The position numbers and the translations under genes were made by a program. The notes under the pieces were generated by a model. That model did not search any database. It was not told where the DNA came from and was given only the letters and a program-made list of their open reading frames with translations. DNA of 64,000 bases from Acidovorax sp. GTDB taxonomy: Bacteria > Pseudomonadota > Gammaproteobacteria > Burkholderiales > Burkholderiaceae_C. Positions 25,158-35,535 of this stretch are shown here, piece after piece. Location: contig JAITLO010000032.1 of NCBI GenBank assembly GCA_031277855.1, forward strand, positions 186,001-250,000, read 5' to 3'. Every line of letters begins with the position of its first letter. Position 1 is the stretch's first letter.

Positions 25158-26438
25158 GTGCCCCCCGATACCCCCAATGCCACCGCTTCGGCGCCCTCAT
25201 CCCCTGCGCAGCGACCAGACCCCGGCATGCTGCTGTGGGTCATGCTGCTGTCCTTGCTCTCAGCCTTTGCGCTGAGCCAGGCCTACCGCACCATTACCTC
25301 CATCATCGCCACGGGGCTGATACAGGACTTTGGCATTTCCTCCCAGTCGCTGGGCGCTTTTGCCGGTCTGTTTGGCCTGTCCTTTGGTGTGGCCCAGCTG
25401 ATGATGGGCATAGGCATGGATTTGTACGGCCTGCGCCGCACCGTGTTGCTGGCGTTTCCGCTGGCAGCCATAGGCGCCACCCTGTCCGCGCTGGCTCCCA
25501 GCTACGGCTGGTTGATGCTGGCCCAGTTGCTGATTGGCGTGGGCTGCTCGCCGGTGTTTCTGGCCAGCACGGTGTTCATCTCGCGCCACTTTCCCAGCGA
25601 GCGCTTTGCCTTTTTCTCGGGCATGGGCATGGGTGTAGGCGGCCTGGGCCTGCTGTTCACCGGCACGCCCCTGGCCTGGGTGGTGCAGCATTTCAGCTGG
25701 CGCACCGGCTTTGCCCTGCTGGCAGGCTTGTCGCTGCTGTCCTGGCTGTTGATTTTCTGGCGCGTACACGAGCCTGCCCTGCCCCAGCATGCCCAGCAGC
25801 CGCGTGAAACCTGGCTCCAGGCCCTGGGCCGTTTCGCTGCCCTGTTCAAGCTGCCGCACACGCTGGGCATTCTGATTCTGGGCATGGCCTGCTATGCCTC
25901 TTTTCTGTCCTTGCGTGGCTTGTGGCTGGGCCCGCTGCTGATCAATCGCTACCAATTTTCACTGGTGGAAAGCGGCAACGTGGCCCTGGTGGTGTCCATG
26001 ATTGCCCTGTTCACCCCGGCCATGTTCGGCCGGCTGGACCCCGGCCCCATGCGCCGCCGCCAGTGGCTTAACCATTTCTCGCTGCTGATGTCCCTGCTGT
26101 TTTTGCTGCTGGCTTTTGTGCACCATGCAGCAGCCAATGTGGTGTTGATTTTGCTCATGGGCCTGGTCTCAGGCTATGGGATTTTGCAGTATGCCGATGT
26201 GCGCTCCTCCTACCCGCCCGAGCTCACGGGCCGCGCACTGTCGCTCTACACCATGTCCATGTTCTTGGGCGTGGCGCTGATGCAGTGGCTCACCGGCATC
26301 GTGGCCGCCTGGGCCGAGGGCCGCGGCATAGAGCCCTATCAGGCGGTGATGGTCAGCATTGCCTGCATGCTGGCCGCAGCCTCCACTGCTTTCCGCTGGC
26401 TGCCCAGCTCACCACTTTTGGCGCACAGCAAATCATGA
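25158..26438 (+). CDS. MFS transporter
   Basis: 426 residues, 12 membrane segments. Motif A-like GMDLYGLRRTVLLAFPLAAI between segments 2 and 3, and YRTITSIIATGLIQDFGISS near the N-terminus as in the nitrate/sialate-type MFS subgroup. GTG start at 25158 with AGGAG 11 bases upstream. The substrate cannot be told from sequence; no regulator is adjacent. Confidence 0.87.
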   Translation: MPPDTPNATASAPSSPAQRPDPGMLLWVMLLSLLSAFALSQAYRTITSIIATGLIQDFGISSQSLGAFAGLFGLSFGVAQLMMGIGMDLYGLRRTVLLAFPLAAIGATLSALAPSYGWLMLAQLLIGVGCSPVFLASTVFISRHFPSERFAFFSGMGMGVGGLGLLFTGTPLAWVVQHFSWRTGFALLAGLSLLSWLLIFWRVHEPALPQHAQQPRETWLQALGRFAALFKLPHTLGILILGMACYASFLSLRGLWLGPLLINRYQFSLVESGNVALVVSMIALFTPAMFGRLDPGPMRRRQWLNHFSLLMSLLFLLLAFVHHAAANVVLILLMGLVSGYGILQYADVRSSYPPELTGRALSLYTMSMFLGVALMQWLTGIVAAWAEGRGIEPYQAVMVSIACMLAAASTAFRWLPSSPLLAHSKS

Positions 26439-26518
26439 GACAGCCCAGTAGTGCACCGCTTGCATAGACTGTGCTTGCTGCAAAGCCAGCAAACCATTTT
26501 TACAAGGAGATCTACCCC

Positions 26519-26902
26519 ATGTTCAGCCACATCATGGTCGGCACCAACAACCTGGATGCCGCCCACAACTTCTACAACAGCCTGCTGGGCAGCCTGGGCG
26601 CCAAGCCCGGCTTTGTGGACCGCCACCGCATCTTTTGGCGCCATGCCGGCAATACCTTCAGCGTGTCGGTGCCCATCAATGGCGAGCCGGCCAATGTGGG
26701 CAATGGCAGCACCTTTGGCTTTGCCACCGAATCCATTGAACAAGCCAACACGGCGCATGCGGCCGGCCTGGCGGCCGGTGGCGTGAGCTGTGAAGACCCT
26801 CCCGGCTGGCGTGGCGAAGGCAAGGGCGCCATGTACCTGGCCTATCTGCGTGACCCGGACGGCAACAAGATCTGCTTGGTGTATCGGCAGCCGAAGGCTT
26901 GA
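26519..26902 (+). CDS. VOC-family (glyoxalase-like) protein
   Basis: 127 residues, one vicinal-oxygen-chelate domain: FSHIMVGTNNLDAAHNFYNS at the N-terminus, NGSTFGFATES in the middle and YLAYLRDPDGNKICLVYR at the C-terminus with the metal-ligand glutamate position replaced or shifted. AAGGAG lies 11 bases before the ATG. The family covers glyoxalases, dioxygenases and resistance proteins; the precise function is unknown. Confidence 0.85.
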   Translation: MFSHIMVGTNNLDAAHNFYNSLLGSLGAKPGFVDRHRIFWRHAGNTFSVSVPINGEPANVGNGSTFGFATESIEQANTAHAAGLAAGGVSCEDPPGWRGEGKGAMYLAYLRDPDGNKICLVYRQPKA

Positions 26903-27062
26903 CCCCCAGAGTCGCTAACGCGCCTTCCCCGTAAACCTGCGCCCCCGCTCTCGCGTCGCTGCGCTCCCGGGCAGGGGGATGCCGCCAGCGCGGCGGTGCG
27001 GTGCGGCCGGGGTAGGCTCTTGCAGGGCAGCTCTGGCATGGGCAGCGCCGGTTTTATGCGCT
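26903..27062 (+). repeat. Dispersed intergenic repeat, copy 4 (extended)
   Basis: AGAGTCGCTAACGCGCCTTC, then GGGCAGGGGGATGCCGCC, GCGGTGCGGCCGGGGTAGGC and a GGCAGCGCCGGTTTTATGCG end, matching the 3' half seen at 12.9 and 49.1 kb. Confidence 0.75.
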
Positions 27063-27523
27063 GCGCCCTGATCTTGCCCCTTCGGGGAGAGGGTGGCAGC
27101 GAGGAGGCGCCCCCAAGCAAATACCACCCTCCCCACATCCCCCCTCAAAGCGCTCGGAATTGGCAGCGCTTTTTTCTTCCCCAAAGCAGTCAAACACGGT
27201 AGCAAACACAGCCCTGCGTCTGGCGGCTTTTGCAACCATGCAGGCAAATCCACCATCTACAGCTTGAAAGACGACCAACAGCGGCCAATGCGGCAGGTTT
27301 GGGGTATGCGACCAGCGCAAATCAGCTGCTTTTATTTGCAAATTGCCAGCAAATTACCAAGAGTTAGCAGCAAACCGCATTCAACAGCCAGCATCCCACA
27401 TTCAAACAACACCAAAAATCGCGCTGACACCACAAGCGCCAAGATCGCGGTTTTGGCGTGATTTATCCCCTGGTTGGCCTGCCCACAATGCCTGGCATTC
27501 CCCTTGATTCAGGAGCCATCGCC
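27063..27523. other. Gene-free leader region before bioB
   Basis: About 460 bases without a supportable gene. It holds a terminator-like hairpin at 27147 and an AT-richer stretch (27330-27440) that likely carries the bio promoter. No BirA or BioR operator was recognised. Confidence 0.5.
27147..27175 (+). terminator. Possible intrinsic terminator
   Basis: AAAGCGCT / AGCGCTTT-type stem (27147-27154 with 27165-27172) followed by further T residues, downstream of the VOC gene and its repeat. Confidence 0.6.
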
Positions 27524-28561
27524 ATGTCGCAAGCCACTATCTCTCCCGCCACGCAAACCGTGCACTGGCACAGCGCTCCGGCGCCTGCTTCAACACAGAC
27601 CGCAACGCAGCCCCAGCGCTGGTCGGTGGACGCCATACAAGCCTTGCTGGACCTTCCCTTTATGGATTTATTGTTCCAGGCCCAGAGCGTGCACCGCCAG
27701 CATTGGCCAGTCGGCGAGATCGAGCTGGCCACGCTGCTGTCAGTCAAGACCGGGGGCTGTCCGGAGAACTGTGGTTACTGCCCGCAGTCGGCCGAGTTCG
27801 ACACCGGCGTCAAGGCCGAAAAGCTGATGAGCGTGGAGGAGGTCACCCGCGCCGCCAAGGCCGCGCAGGACGCTGGCGCCACCCGTTTTTGCATGGGTGC
27901 GGCCTGGCGCGCGCCCAAGGACCGTGACATCGAGAAGATGAATGAACTGATTGGTGCGGTCAAAGGCCTGGGCCTGCAGACCTGCGCCACGCTGGGCATG
28001 CTGCAGCCCCACCAGGCGCAATCGCTGCGCGAGGCCGGCCTGGACTACTACAACCACAATCTGGACACCGCACCCGAGTACTACCAGGACGTGGTCAGCA
28101 CCCGCCAGTACCAGGACCGCCTCGACACCCTGGCCGCCGTGCGCGGCGCCGGCATCAGCGTGTGCTGCGGCGGCATCATTGGCATGGGGGAAGAGGTGGT
28201 GCACCGCGCCGGCCTGATGGCCCAGCTGGCGAATATGGAGCCCTACCCGGAGTCCGTGCCCATCAACAGCCTGGTGCCCGTGCCAGGCACGCCACTGGCC
28301 GACAGCGAGCCCGTGGACCCACTGGATTTTGTGCGCGTGATTGCCGTGGCCCGCATCACCATGCCCAAGGCCCGCGTGCGCCTGTCCGCAGGCCGCCAGC
28401 AACTGGGCGAGGCCGTGCAAACCCTGTGCTTTATGGCGGGGGCCAACTCCATCTTTTATGGCGACAAGCTGCTGGTCACCGGCAACCCCGATGTGGAGGC
28501 CGACGTTCAGCTGCTGCGCAAGCTGGGCCTGCGTGGACTGCAAACCCAGGCTGCTGCCTGA
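27524..28561 (+). CDS. bioB: Biotin synthase
   Basis: Radical SAM enzyme inserting sulphur into dethiobiotin. 345 residues. The radical-SAM cluster CxxxCxxC is [10 protein letters not shown] (Cys79, Cys83, Cys86). Downstream: [21 protein letters not shown]-like [13 protein letters not shown], and [17 protein letters not shown], which holds the [2Fe-2S] arginine. ATG at 27524 is followed by a divergent 30-residue N-terminus; the frame opens earlier. Nine bases before bioA in an operon bioB-A-D-F. Confidence 0.97.
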   Translation: MSQATISPATQTVHWHSAPAPASTQTATQPQRWSVDAIQALLDLPFMDLLFQAQSVHRQHWPVGEIELATLLSVKTGGCPENCGYCPQSAEFDTGVKAEKLMSVEEVTRAAKAAQDAGATRFCMGAAWRAPKDRDIEKMNELIGAVKGLGLQTCATLGMLQPHQAQSLREAGLDYYNHNLDTAPEYYQDVVSTRQYQDRLDTLAAVRGAGISVCCGGIIGMGEEVVHRAGLMAQLANMEPYPESVPINSLVPVPGTPLADSEPVDPLDFVRVIAVARITMPKARVRLSAGRQQLGEAVQTLCFMAGANSIFYGDKLLVTGNPDVEADVQLLRKLGLRGLQTQAAA

Positions 28562-28570
28562 GTGCCTGCC

Positions 28571-29926
28571 ATGTCTGCTCTCTCCACGTCCTCTCTGGCC
28601 GCCCGCAGCACGGCAGCGGTCTGGCACCCTTGCACGCCCATGAAGCGGCACGAGGCCGCACCGCCGCTGGCCATAGACCGCGCCAGTGGCCCCTGGCTGT
28701 ATGACACCGAGGGGCGCCGCTATCTGGACGGCATCAGCTCCTGGTGGGTGAATCTGTTTGGCCACGGCCACCCCCATATCCGCGCGGCACTGAACGATCA
28801 GCTGGAGCGGCTGGACCACATCATGCTGGCCGGCTGCACCCATGCGCCGGTGGTGGAACTGTCCGAGCGCCTGGCCGCTCTCACCGGCCTGGGCCATGCC
28901 AGCTATGGCAGTGACGGCGCATCGGCCACCGAGATCGCGCTGAAGATGAGTGCCCATTACTGGCGCAATAGGGGCCAGCCGGGCAAACACCGCTTCGTCG
29001 GCCTGGCAGGCGGCTACCACGGTGAAACCGTGGGTGCGCTGTCCGTCACCGATGTGGAAATTTTCCGCAGCGCCTATGCACCGCTGACGCGGCTGTCCGC
29101 CACCGTGCCCAGCCCGGACGCACGCCATGCCCTGCCGGGCGAAACTGCTACCGATGTGGCGCTGCGCGCCGCAGCAGGCCTGGAGGCCTGGCTGCAGCAG
29201 CACCATGCAGAGACTGCGGCGCTGATCGTCGAGCCCCTGGTGCAATGCGCCGCCGGCATGGTGATGTATGACGCGGCCTATCTGCGCCAGGCCAGGCTGC
29301 TGTGCGATCGCTATCAGGTGCACCTGGTGGTGGATGAAATCGCCACCGGCTTTGGCCGCACCGGCAGCTTGTTTGCCCACCAGCAGGCCGGTATCACACC
29401 GGACTTTGTCTGCCTGTCCAAAGGCCTCACGGGTGGGACCATGGCCTTGTCGGCAGTGCTGACCACGGATGCGGTCTATGCCGCCTTCTACGGCACCGAC
29501 GCCGCGCGCGCTTTCTTGCACTCCCACTCCTACACCGGCAACCCCCTGGCCTGCCGCGCCGCACTGGCCACCCTGGAGCTGTTCGAGCAGTTGGACACCT
29601 TGCAGGCCAACCAGCAACTGGCCCAGCGCATCAGCACGGCCCTGGCCCCTTTGAACGCCCACCCGCGCCTGCGCCACGCACGCCAGTTGGGCATGGTCTG
29701 GGCCTGGGATGTGGACACCGCCCTGCCCGACTTTGCCCAGCGCTATCACGCAGCAGCCCTGCGGCATGGCCTGCTGCTGCGCCCGATAGGCCGCACGCTG
29801 TATTGCATGCCGCCCTATGTACTGGACGATGAGGCCGTGGCCCACCTGGGCCGCGCCGCGCTGGCCGCGCTGGAGGACTGCTTGCTACAGGAACAAGAGC
29901 TGCAAGTACAGAAGGAGTCTGCATGA
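28571..29926 (+). CDS. bioA: Adenosylmethionine-8-amino-7-oxononanoate aminotransferase
   Basis: Transfers an amino group from SAM to KAPA giving DAPA. 451 residues. YLDGISSWWVNLFGHGHP is the BioA-specific substrate region, VVDEIATGFGRTG and CLSKGLTGGTMALS hold the PLP aspartate and lysine. The 3' end overlaps bioD by ATGA. Confidence 0.97.
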   Translation: MSALSTSSLAARSTAAVWHPCTPMKRHEAAPPLAIDRASGPWLYDTEGRRYLDGISSWWVNLFGHGHPHIRAALNDQLERLDHIMLAGCTHAPVVELSERLAALTGLGHASYGSDGASATEIALKMSAHYWRNRGQPGKHRFVGLAGGYHGETVGALSVTDVEIFRSAYAPLTRLSATVPSPDARHALPGETATDVALRAAAGLEAWLQQHHAETAALIVEPLVQCAAGMVMYDAAYLRQARLLCDRYQVHLVVDEIATGFGRTGSLFAHQQAGITPDFVCLSKGLTGGTMALSAVLTTDAVYAAFYGTDAARAFLHSHSYTGNPLACRAALATLELFEQLDTLQANQQLAQRISTALAPLNAHPRLRHARQLGMVWAWDVDTALPDFAQRYHAAALRHGLLLRPIGRTLYCMPPYVLDDEAVAHLGRAALAALEDCLLQEQELQVQKESA

Positions 29927-30597
29927 TCGGCTGTTTTGTCACCGGAACCGATACCGGCGTGGGCAAGACCCTGGCCAGCTGCGCCCTGCTGCACGCCCTG
30001 GCGGCGCACCACCCCCGCGTAGTGGGCATGAAGGCCGTGGCCGCAGGGGCCGAGCCCGACGACCAGGGCGGCTGGTGCAACGAAGACACCCTTGCCCTGC
30101 GCGCGGCCTCCACCTTGATCGTGCCCCATGCCCTGAGCAACCCGGTGCTGCTGCCCGATCCGGTATCGCCCCATATCGCGGCCCTGCGTGCCGGCCGCAC
30201 GGTGACGCTGGCGCCCATTGTGGCGGCCTACCGGCAACTGGACACGCTGGCCGATGCGGTGGTGGTTGAAGGGGCTGGCGGCTGGCTGGTGCCGCTGTCC
30301 GAACAGCTGTCGATTGCCGACCTGGCCACGGCCCTGCAACTGCCTGTGGTGCTGGTGGTAGGGCTCAAGCTGGGCTGTTTGAACCACGCCATGCTGACCG
30401 CCATGGCCATACGCGCACAGGGGCTGACGCTGGCGGGATGGATGGTCAGCCGCGTCGACCCGGACATGCTGGAGCCCGAGGCCAATATCGCCTGGCTGCA
30501 GCGCAATCTGGGCGCACCGCTGCTGGCCGATATGCCCTACCAGGCACAGCCCGATCCCCGCCTGGCAGAGGTACACCTCCCCAAGGAATGGCAATGA
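29923..30597 (+). CDS. bioD: Dethiobiotin synthetase
   Basis: ATP-dependent ureido ring closure of DAPA. 224 residues. P-loop GTDTGVGKT (residues 8-16), MKAVAAGAE, and [14 protein letters not shown], the switch-like glutamate-glycine motif. The end overlaps bioF by 4 bases. Confidence 0.96.
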   Translation: MIGCFVTGTDTGVGKTLASCALLHALAAHHPRVVGMKAVAAGAEPDDQGGWCNEDTLALRAASTLIVPHALSNPVLLPDPVSPHIAALRAGRTVTLAPIVAAYRQLDTLADAVVVEGAGGWLVPLSEQLSIADLATALQLPVVLVVGLKLGCLNHAMLTAMAIRAQGLTLAGWMVSRVDPDMLEPEANIAWLQRNLGAPLLADMPYQAQPDPRLAEVHLPKEWQ

Positions 30598-31808
30598 ACC
30601 AAGCCCTCTCCCACAGCTCCTGGCTGGCGGACATTCCCCGGCAACTGGCCGCACTGGACGCCCAGCAACTGCGCCGCACACGCCGCACCGTGGTGCCGCA
30701 GCAAGGCGCCCATATCCTGGTGGACGACCAGCCCCTGCTGCAGTTTTGCAGCAACGACTACCTGGGCCTGGCCGCCCACCCTGACTTGGTGGAGGCGGCC
30801 CGCGCCGGCGCCCAAGACTTTGGCGTGGGCTCCGGCGGCTCGCCCATGGTCAGCGGCCACAGCACGGCCAATGCCGCGCTGGAGGCCGATCTGGCGCGCT
30901 TTGTGCAGCTGCCCCGCGCGCTGTACTTTTATGCCGGCTTTGCCACCAATGCCAGCGTGATTCCGGCTTTGGTGGCTGCGGGCGATGCGGTGTTTTCCGA
31001 TGCCCTGAACCACGCCAGCCTCATCGATGGCTGCCGGCTTTCCCGCGCCGACATACAGCGCTACCCCCATGGCGATCTGGCCGCGCTGGATGCGCTGCTG
31101 GCCGCCAGCCCGGCCCGGCGCAAGCTGGTGGTCAGCGATGCGGTGTTCAGCATGGATGGCAATGTGGCCGACATTCCCGGCCTGCTGGCCTTGTGCGAGC
31201 GCCATGACGCCCTGCTGATGCTGGACGATGCCCACGGCCTGGGCGTGCTGGGCCCGCAGGGGCGCGGCAGCCTGGCCGCCGCCGGCCTGACCGGCACCCA
31301 GGCCTCGCCCCGCGTGCTCTATATGGCCACGCTGAGCAAGGCGGCCGGTGTATCCGGGGCTTTTGTCGCCGGCAGCGAGGTGCTGGTGGAGTGGCTGCTG
31401 CAAAAAACCCGCAGCTACACCTTTGCCACCGCCGCCCCGGCCCTGCTGGCGCGGGCGCTGCAGGCCAGCCTGCGGCTGATGGAGCACGAGCCTGTGCTGC
31501 GAGCCCGGCTGCAGGCACGCATCCAGCAATTGCGCGCGGGCTTGGAGCCACTGCTGGCGCGCACGGGCTGGCGCCTGCTGCCTTCGGACACCGCCATCCA
31601 GGCCCTGGTGGTGGGCAGCAACGGCGCCGCCCTGGCCTTGATGGAGGGCTTGCGCCAACGCGGCCTGTGGGTGCCGGCCATACGCCCACCCACCGTACCG
31701 CAAGGCACGGCGCGGTTGCGCATCGCCCTGTCGGCGGCCCATACCGAGGCCGATGTGCAGCGGCTGCTGGCCGCCTTGACCGATACGGCTTTGTCTTCAA
31801 TCGTCTAA
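30594..31808 (+). CDS. bioF: 8-amino-7-oxononanoate synthase
   Basis: PLP enzyme condensing pimeloyl-ACP/CoA with alanine. 404 residues. [12 protein letters not shown] near the N-terminus, [26 protein letters not shown] and the lysine block [21 protein letters not shown] at 30594 overlaps the bioD stop; another ATG two codons earlier (30588) is possible. Last gene of the bio operon; bioC/bioH for the pimeloyl step are not in the window. Confidence 0.96.
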   Translation: MNQALSHSSWLADIPRQLAALDAQQLRRTRRTVVPQQGAHILVDDQPLLQFCSNDYLGLAAHPDLVEAARAGAQDFGVGSGGSPMVSGHSTANAALEADLARFVQLPRALYFYAGFATNASVIPALVAAGDAVFSDALNHASLIDGCRLSRADIQRYPHGDLAALDALLAASPARRKLVVSDAVFSMDGNVADIPGLLALCERHDALLMLDDAHGLGVLGPQGRGSLAAAGLTGTQASPRVLYMATLSKAAGVSGAFVAGSEVLVEWLLQKTRSYTFATAAPALLARALQASLRLMEHEPVLRARLQARIQQLRAGLEPLLARTGWRLLPSDTAIQALVVGSNGAALALMEGLRQRGLWVPAIRPPTVPQGTARLRIALSAAHTEADVQRLLAALTDTALSSIV

Positions 31809-32023
31809 CGTTGTTGGGTCGCCTTGTCGTGCTACAGCACTGCCTGCGGCTCCCCGCCTCGTTATCCCACTGAATGCAAAACCGTATGAGTTGGCCGATC
31901 TGGCTGCCCCATAGCCCGCTTTTCCTGTGGGTGCCGCGCTTGCCCTGACAATCGGGCATGGCGCAGACGGCCAGCCTGCCTGCGACCCGCTTTTCCTATG
32001 GCACCTATTTCCAGGAGACACCC

Positions 32024-32383
32024 ATGCCCCATTTGTTTGCGGATTACAGCAATAACCTCGTCGGTCTGAACGAGCAGACCCTGCTCGAAAAACTCAATGC
32101 CGTGGTCTGCGCCCACGCCACCGTGGCCGATGAGGCCGACCTGAAGAGCCGCATTGCCGCTGTGCAGCAGTTCCGCGTGGGCACCCAGCCGGCGCAGCGC
32201 GGCTTTGTCCATGTGCAACTGCGCCTGCTGGCCGGCCGCACGCCGGAAATCAAAAAGGAACTCTCCGACGCCCTGGCCGCAGTGCTGCGCGCGGAAGTGC
32301 CCCAGCCTGCCGGCGTGATGGTGCAGCTGAGCGTGGAAATCGTCGATATGGACAAGGGCAGCTATTACAAGGGCAGGCTCTGA
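32024..32383 (+). CDS. 5-carboxymethyl-2-hydroxymuconate isomerase family protein
   Basis: 119 residues starting MPHLFADYSNN; proline directly after the start Met is the catalytic base of this tautomerase-like family, and LSVEIVDMDKGSYYKGRL is the family tail. The enzyme acts in homoprotocatechuate (4-hydroxyphenylacetate) degradation, but no other hpa gene is adjacent, so the physiological substrate is uncertain. CAGGAG lies upstream of the ATG. Confidence 0.85.
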   Translation: MPHLFADYSNNLVGLNEQTLLEKLNAVVCAHATVADEADLKSRIAAVQQFRVGTQPAQRGFVHVQLRLLAGRTPEIKKELSDALAAVLRAEVPQPAGVMVQLSVEIVDMDKGSYYKGRL

Positions 32384-32434
32384 GCAAAAACGGCCTCTAT
32401 CGCAGATACAGACTGCGCTGAGCGCTCTCGTTGG

Positions 32435-33118
32435 ATGAGCATCTCCACACCTGGCCGCCGCGCCCATTGCCCGCAGTGCCTGCGCCCTGCGGCGGCATGC
32501 ATCTGCCGCTGCGTCCAGCCTGTGGAGCACCGCACCCAGGTGCTGCTGCTGCAACACCCCATGGAGGCCGCACACCCCAAGGGCACGGCGCGGCTGCTGC
32601 ATCTGTGCCTGCCTCTGAGCCGCATGGAAGTGGGCGAGCGCTGGCCCGATGCCCCGTTGCAGTCCCTGCTGCACGGCCGCTGGAGCGATGCCCTGCCAGC
32701 CCCCGCGCTGACATTGCTGCTCTATCCGCCTTCTCCGCCTGACCCCGGCTTGCCGCTGCAAGCCCCCCCGCCCTGGGAGATGACGGATCTGGTGCGCTTG
32801 CCTCAAGACGGCGTTCTGCGCCTGGTAGTGCTGGATGGCACCTGGCGCAAAAGCCGCAAGATGCTCTACCTGAACCCCGGGCTGCAACAGCTGCCACGAT
32901 TGCCGCTGCATGATCTGCCCCAGGGCCGCTACACCATACGCAAAGCCCATCTGCCGGGGCAACTCTCCACGCTGGAGGCCACCTGGGCCGCGCTGCGCCA
33001 GCTCGAACCCGGACAAGACACGCTCGATGGACTGCTGCAAGCCATGGCCGACCTACAACAGCAATACCGGCACTGGGCCCATGGGGTGAGTGGCCCGCCC
33101 GGCATTTGCAAAACTTAG
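32435..33118 (+). CDS. DTW-domain tRNA-uridine aminocarboxypropyltransferase (first copy)
   Basis: 227 residues. N-terminal cysteines CPQCLRPAAACICRC (zinc-site like), then TQVLLLQHPMEAAHPKGTAR and the DTW motif as VLDGTWRKSRKML. E. coli TapT (YfiP) of this family makes acp3U47 in tRNA using SAM. A second, more YfiP-like member starts at 63364. This copy may modify a different RNA site; that is inferred. Confidence 0.85.
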   Translation: MSISTPGRRAHCPQCLRPAAACICRCVQPVEHRTQVLLLQHPMEAAHPKGTARLLHLCLPLSRMEVGERWPDAPLQSLLHGRWSDALPAPALTLLLYPPSPPDPGLPLQAPPPWEMTDLVRLPQDGVLRLVVLDGTWRKSRKMLYLNPGLQQLPRLPLHDLPQGRYTIRKAHLPGQLSTLEATWAALRQLEPGQDTLDGLLQAMADLQQQYRHWAHGVSGPPGICKT

Positions 33119-33199
33119 TTAATTCGATTTACAAATAGATGCATTTAAGGCCATAGGCATCTACCATGGCGGGCTCGCCCCCTGTCTCGCCTCTCCCGC

Positions 33200-34654
33200 A
33201 TGACTCCCCCTCCACGCCGTGCCGTGGACGCTGCACTCCCTCCCCAAGGTCTGTACCGCCACACTGCCAACGCCTGCCTGCTAGGCCTGGGTGTATGGGC
33301 GCTGTGTTTGCTGGGCATTTACTCCCGCCCCCTGGGCGACCTGGCCTTGTTCTGGCCGGCCAATGCATTTTTGCTGGGCATGCTGGTGCGCTACCCGCAT
33401 CTGGCCCATCGCAGCAGCTGGCTGGCGGCGGCGCTGGGCTATGTGCTGGGGGATGTGCTGACCGGCAGCCCTCTGGAGCAAAGTCTGCTGATCAACGGTG
33501 GCAATCTGGTCTCCGTGGCGGCGGGTTATCTGGTGTTTCGCCAGATAAACCCCTCTATGCACCGGCTGCAAACCCCGGCTTCGGTGCTGTATATGTTGCT
33601 GGCCCTGCTTTGCACCGCATTCACTGCGGGCCTGTTCGGCATGTATGCCGGCCCCTACCTGCTTGGCGATAGCCCACTACGAGGCTTTGCCATGTGGTGC
33701 GGCACCGAGCTGGCGACAGGGATTGCCGTCCTGCCCATGCTGCTGGCCCTGCCGCAATGGCGCAGACCACGCTGGGCATGTCTGCAACTGCCCCCCGCCA
33801 GGCTGCTGCCGGCCTTCGCCCTGCTGCTGTCGGTGGGCTTGGGCATGGCCGTGGGCGGGCCTGGAGCGATTGCCTTCCCGGTCCCGGCACTGATGTGGTG
33901 CGCCCTGAGCTACAACCTGTTTTCCACCGCGGTGCTGAGCTTTGGTGTCAGCGCCTGGTCACTGGTAGGCCTTGCCACTGCACTGCAGACCGGCATGCCG
34001 GACATGGTGGACCGCGAGCTGCTGCTGTCGGTGCGCCTGGGCCTGGCGCTGATGATGCTGGCCCCCATCATGATTGCCTGCGTCACCGCCACCAACCGCG
34101 CTTTGGTGCAGCGGCTGCAACTTCTGGCCGACCAGGACCCGCTCACCCAGCTGCCCAATCGCCGCGCCTTTCTGGACGCGGCACGGCTGACGATGCGGCG
34201 CTTGCAAGGCCTGCAAGTGCCATGCGCGGTGTTGATGGTGGACATCGACCATTTCAAGTCCGTCAACGACTGCTACGGCCATGCCATGGGGGATATGGTG
34301 CTGGTGCAGTTTGGCCGATTGTTGCGCACCCATTTGCGCGAGCACGATCTGCTGGGCCGCATGGGCGGCGAGGAGTTTGCACTGCTGCTACCGAACACCG
34401 CAGCATCGGAAGCGGCTGCCGTGGCACAGCGCCTGCGTGCGCAGTTTGCAGCCCTGCCCATTCCCATCCCTGGCCATGCAGCCCCGCTGTATTGCACGGT
34501 CAGCATAGGCCTGGCAGAAGACCTGCACTCCAGCACCGCCTTGGAGGACTTGCTGGGCCAGGCCGACCGCGCGCTCTACCGCGCCAAGCGCCAGGGGCGC
34601 AATACGGTGCAACTGTTCGCGCCCACAGACCGCAAGGCCGCGCTGCACCCATAG
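33200..34654 (+). CDS. Diguanylate cyclase with MASE1-type membrane sensor
   Basis: 484 residues: eight or so membrane segments (residues about 25-300, MASE1-like, LFWPANAFLLGMLVRYPHLA) then a GGDEF domain (DPLTQLPNRRAFLDAARLTM). Active site GRMGGEEFALLLPN is intact, and an RxxD inhibitory site (REHD) sits exactly five residues before GGEEF, so c-di-GMP product inhibition is expected. Signal unknown; no effector gene is adjacent. Confidence 0.92.
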   Translation: MTPPPRRAVDAALPPQGLYRHTANACLLGLGVWALCLLGIYSRPLGDLALFWPANAFLLGMLVRYPHLAHRSSWLAAALGYVLGDVLTGSPLEQSLLINGGNLVSVAAGYLVFRQINPSMHRLQTPASVLYMLLALLCTAFTAGLFGMYAGPYLLGDSPLRGFAMWCGTELATGIAVLPMLLALPQWRRPRWACLQLPPARLLPAFALLLSVGLGMAVGGPGAIAFPVPALMWCALSYNLFSTAVLSFGVSAWSLVGLATALQTGMPDMVDRELLLSVRLGLALMMLAPIMIACVTATNRALVQRLQLLADQDPLTQLPNRRAFLDAARLTMRRLQGLQVPCAVLMVDIDHFKSVNDCYGHAMGDMVLVQFGRLLRTHLREHDLLGRMGGEEFALLLPNTAASEAAAVAQRLRAQFAALPIPIPGHAAPLYCTVSIGLAEDLHSSTALEDLLGQADRALYRAKRQGRNTVQLFAPTDRKAALHP

Positions 34655-34666
34655 GCCTGCAGGCAT

Positions 34667-34693
34667 AAAAAAACGCTGCCTATGGGCAGCGTT
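34667..34693 (-). terminator. Intrinsic terminator of the DUF4148 gene
   Basis: Nine-bp stem AACGCTGCC / GGCAGCGTT (34672-34680, 34685-34693). On the minus strand it is followed by seven T, so it ends the transcript coming from the DUF4148 gene; it also backs onto the diguanylate cyclase end. Confidence 0.85.
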
Positions 34694-34876
34694 GAAATTG
34701 TGCGACAAGCAGATGCAGGAGCAGCGCACACAGTCCTTTCGCATCTGGAGGATCATGCCGAAGGCTGTCCCTGTCACACGCCATGCCCGGCCATCCGGTG
34801 CATGTATCCCTTGATTTTGAAGATGGGCTGGCAATCTCCCTGCAGGTACAGCGCCCAGGAGATTGTCAGCACACGC

Positions 34877-35194
34877 TTACGGCTGTTTCGGGATTTCGCC
34901 TTGCTGGGCCAGCGTATGGCCTACGGGCAGGTACTTGGCAACCGCTTCCTGAAAAGCAGGGCCGCTGCGCAGCTGCTCATATTTACGGTATTCGGCCGTG
35001 TCCCGCACTTCGGGGTAGACCACGGGCGAAGGCAAAAAGCTCATACCGGCCTGGTGCCACATCTCCAGGTCTGCCTTCACTTCAGCACGCTGGCGTGCTG
35101 CGGCATCGGCCGACTGGGTGGTTTGAATTTCAGCGTGGGCCACGCCCACCAGAGTCACCACGGTCGCAGCGGCGACCATCCATTGCTTGCGCAT
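34877..35194 (-). CDS. DUF4148 domain exported protein
   Basis: 105 residues with a signal peptide (MRKQWMVAAATVVTLVGVAH, cleavage after AHA). The mature part ARQRAEVKADLEMWHQAGM followed by an ArgLeu-poor tail fits the short periplasmic DUF4148 family common in Burkholderiales, function unknown. The frame extends upstream, but the signal peptide fixes the start at 35194. Confidence 0.82.
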   Translation of the reverse strand: MRKQWMVAAATVVTLVGVAHAEIQTTQSADAAARQRAEVKADLEMWHQAGMSFLPSPVVYPEVRDTAEYRKYEQLRSGPAFQEAVAKYLPVGHTLAQQGEIPKQP

Positions 35195-35431
35195 CACAGT
35201 ATCCTTTCTGACTGCAGTGCGTGCTGTGCACGCCATGGCAGGCAGTGTCTTCCTGGAGCGCAGATGGCGTCTGTGCGTTTTCTCACGCACTGCAGCATTT
35301 TCCGCCCGGCCCCCAATCCCCGCCGCGCTGCTGCCGTCCCTTGGTAAGAACGTGTTCAAAGAGCAGCTCATACCCACGGTGATTTCGGTGGTGTCACGAG
35401 AAAACCGTTACAACCCGAATCGTCAACACTG
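35195..35431. other. Gene-free stretch
   Basis: No gene supported. It holds the promoter side of the DUF4148 gene and a TAAGAACGTGTTCAAAG string at about 35345 that recurs in similar form at about 61330. Confidence 0.4.
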
Positions 35432-35528
35432 GCACGGCCAGCGCAAGGGCCGCCCCGCCGCGCTGCTGCCGTCCCCCTCCCAAGCGCAGCGAAAGAGAGG
35501 GGGAAGACGCGAAGCGGCTCAGGGGGTG
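35432..35528 (-). repeat. Dispersed intergenic repeat, inverted copy 5
   Basis: Reverse complement of the family: GCAAGGGCCGCCCCGCCGCG, then GTCCCCCTCCCAAGCGCAGC and GGGGGAAGACGCGAAGCGGC. Placed just after the Crp-family gene end on the minus strand, as the plus-strand copies are after their genes. Confidence 0.8.
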
Positions 35529-35535
35529 ACTGATT

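Noticed and set aside
27740-29845. 701-codon antisense frame across bioB and bioA
   Set aside because: Gly/Ala/His/Gln-rich shadow of two well-supported genes, with no recognisable motif.
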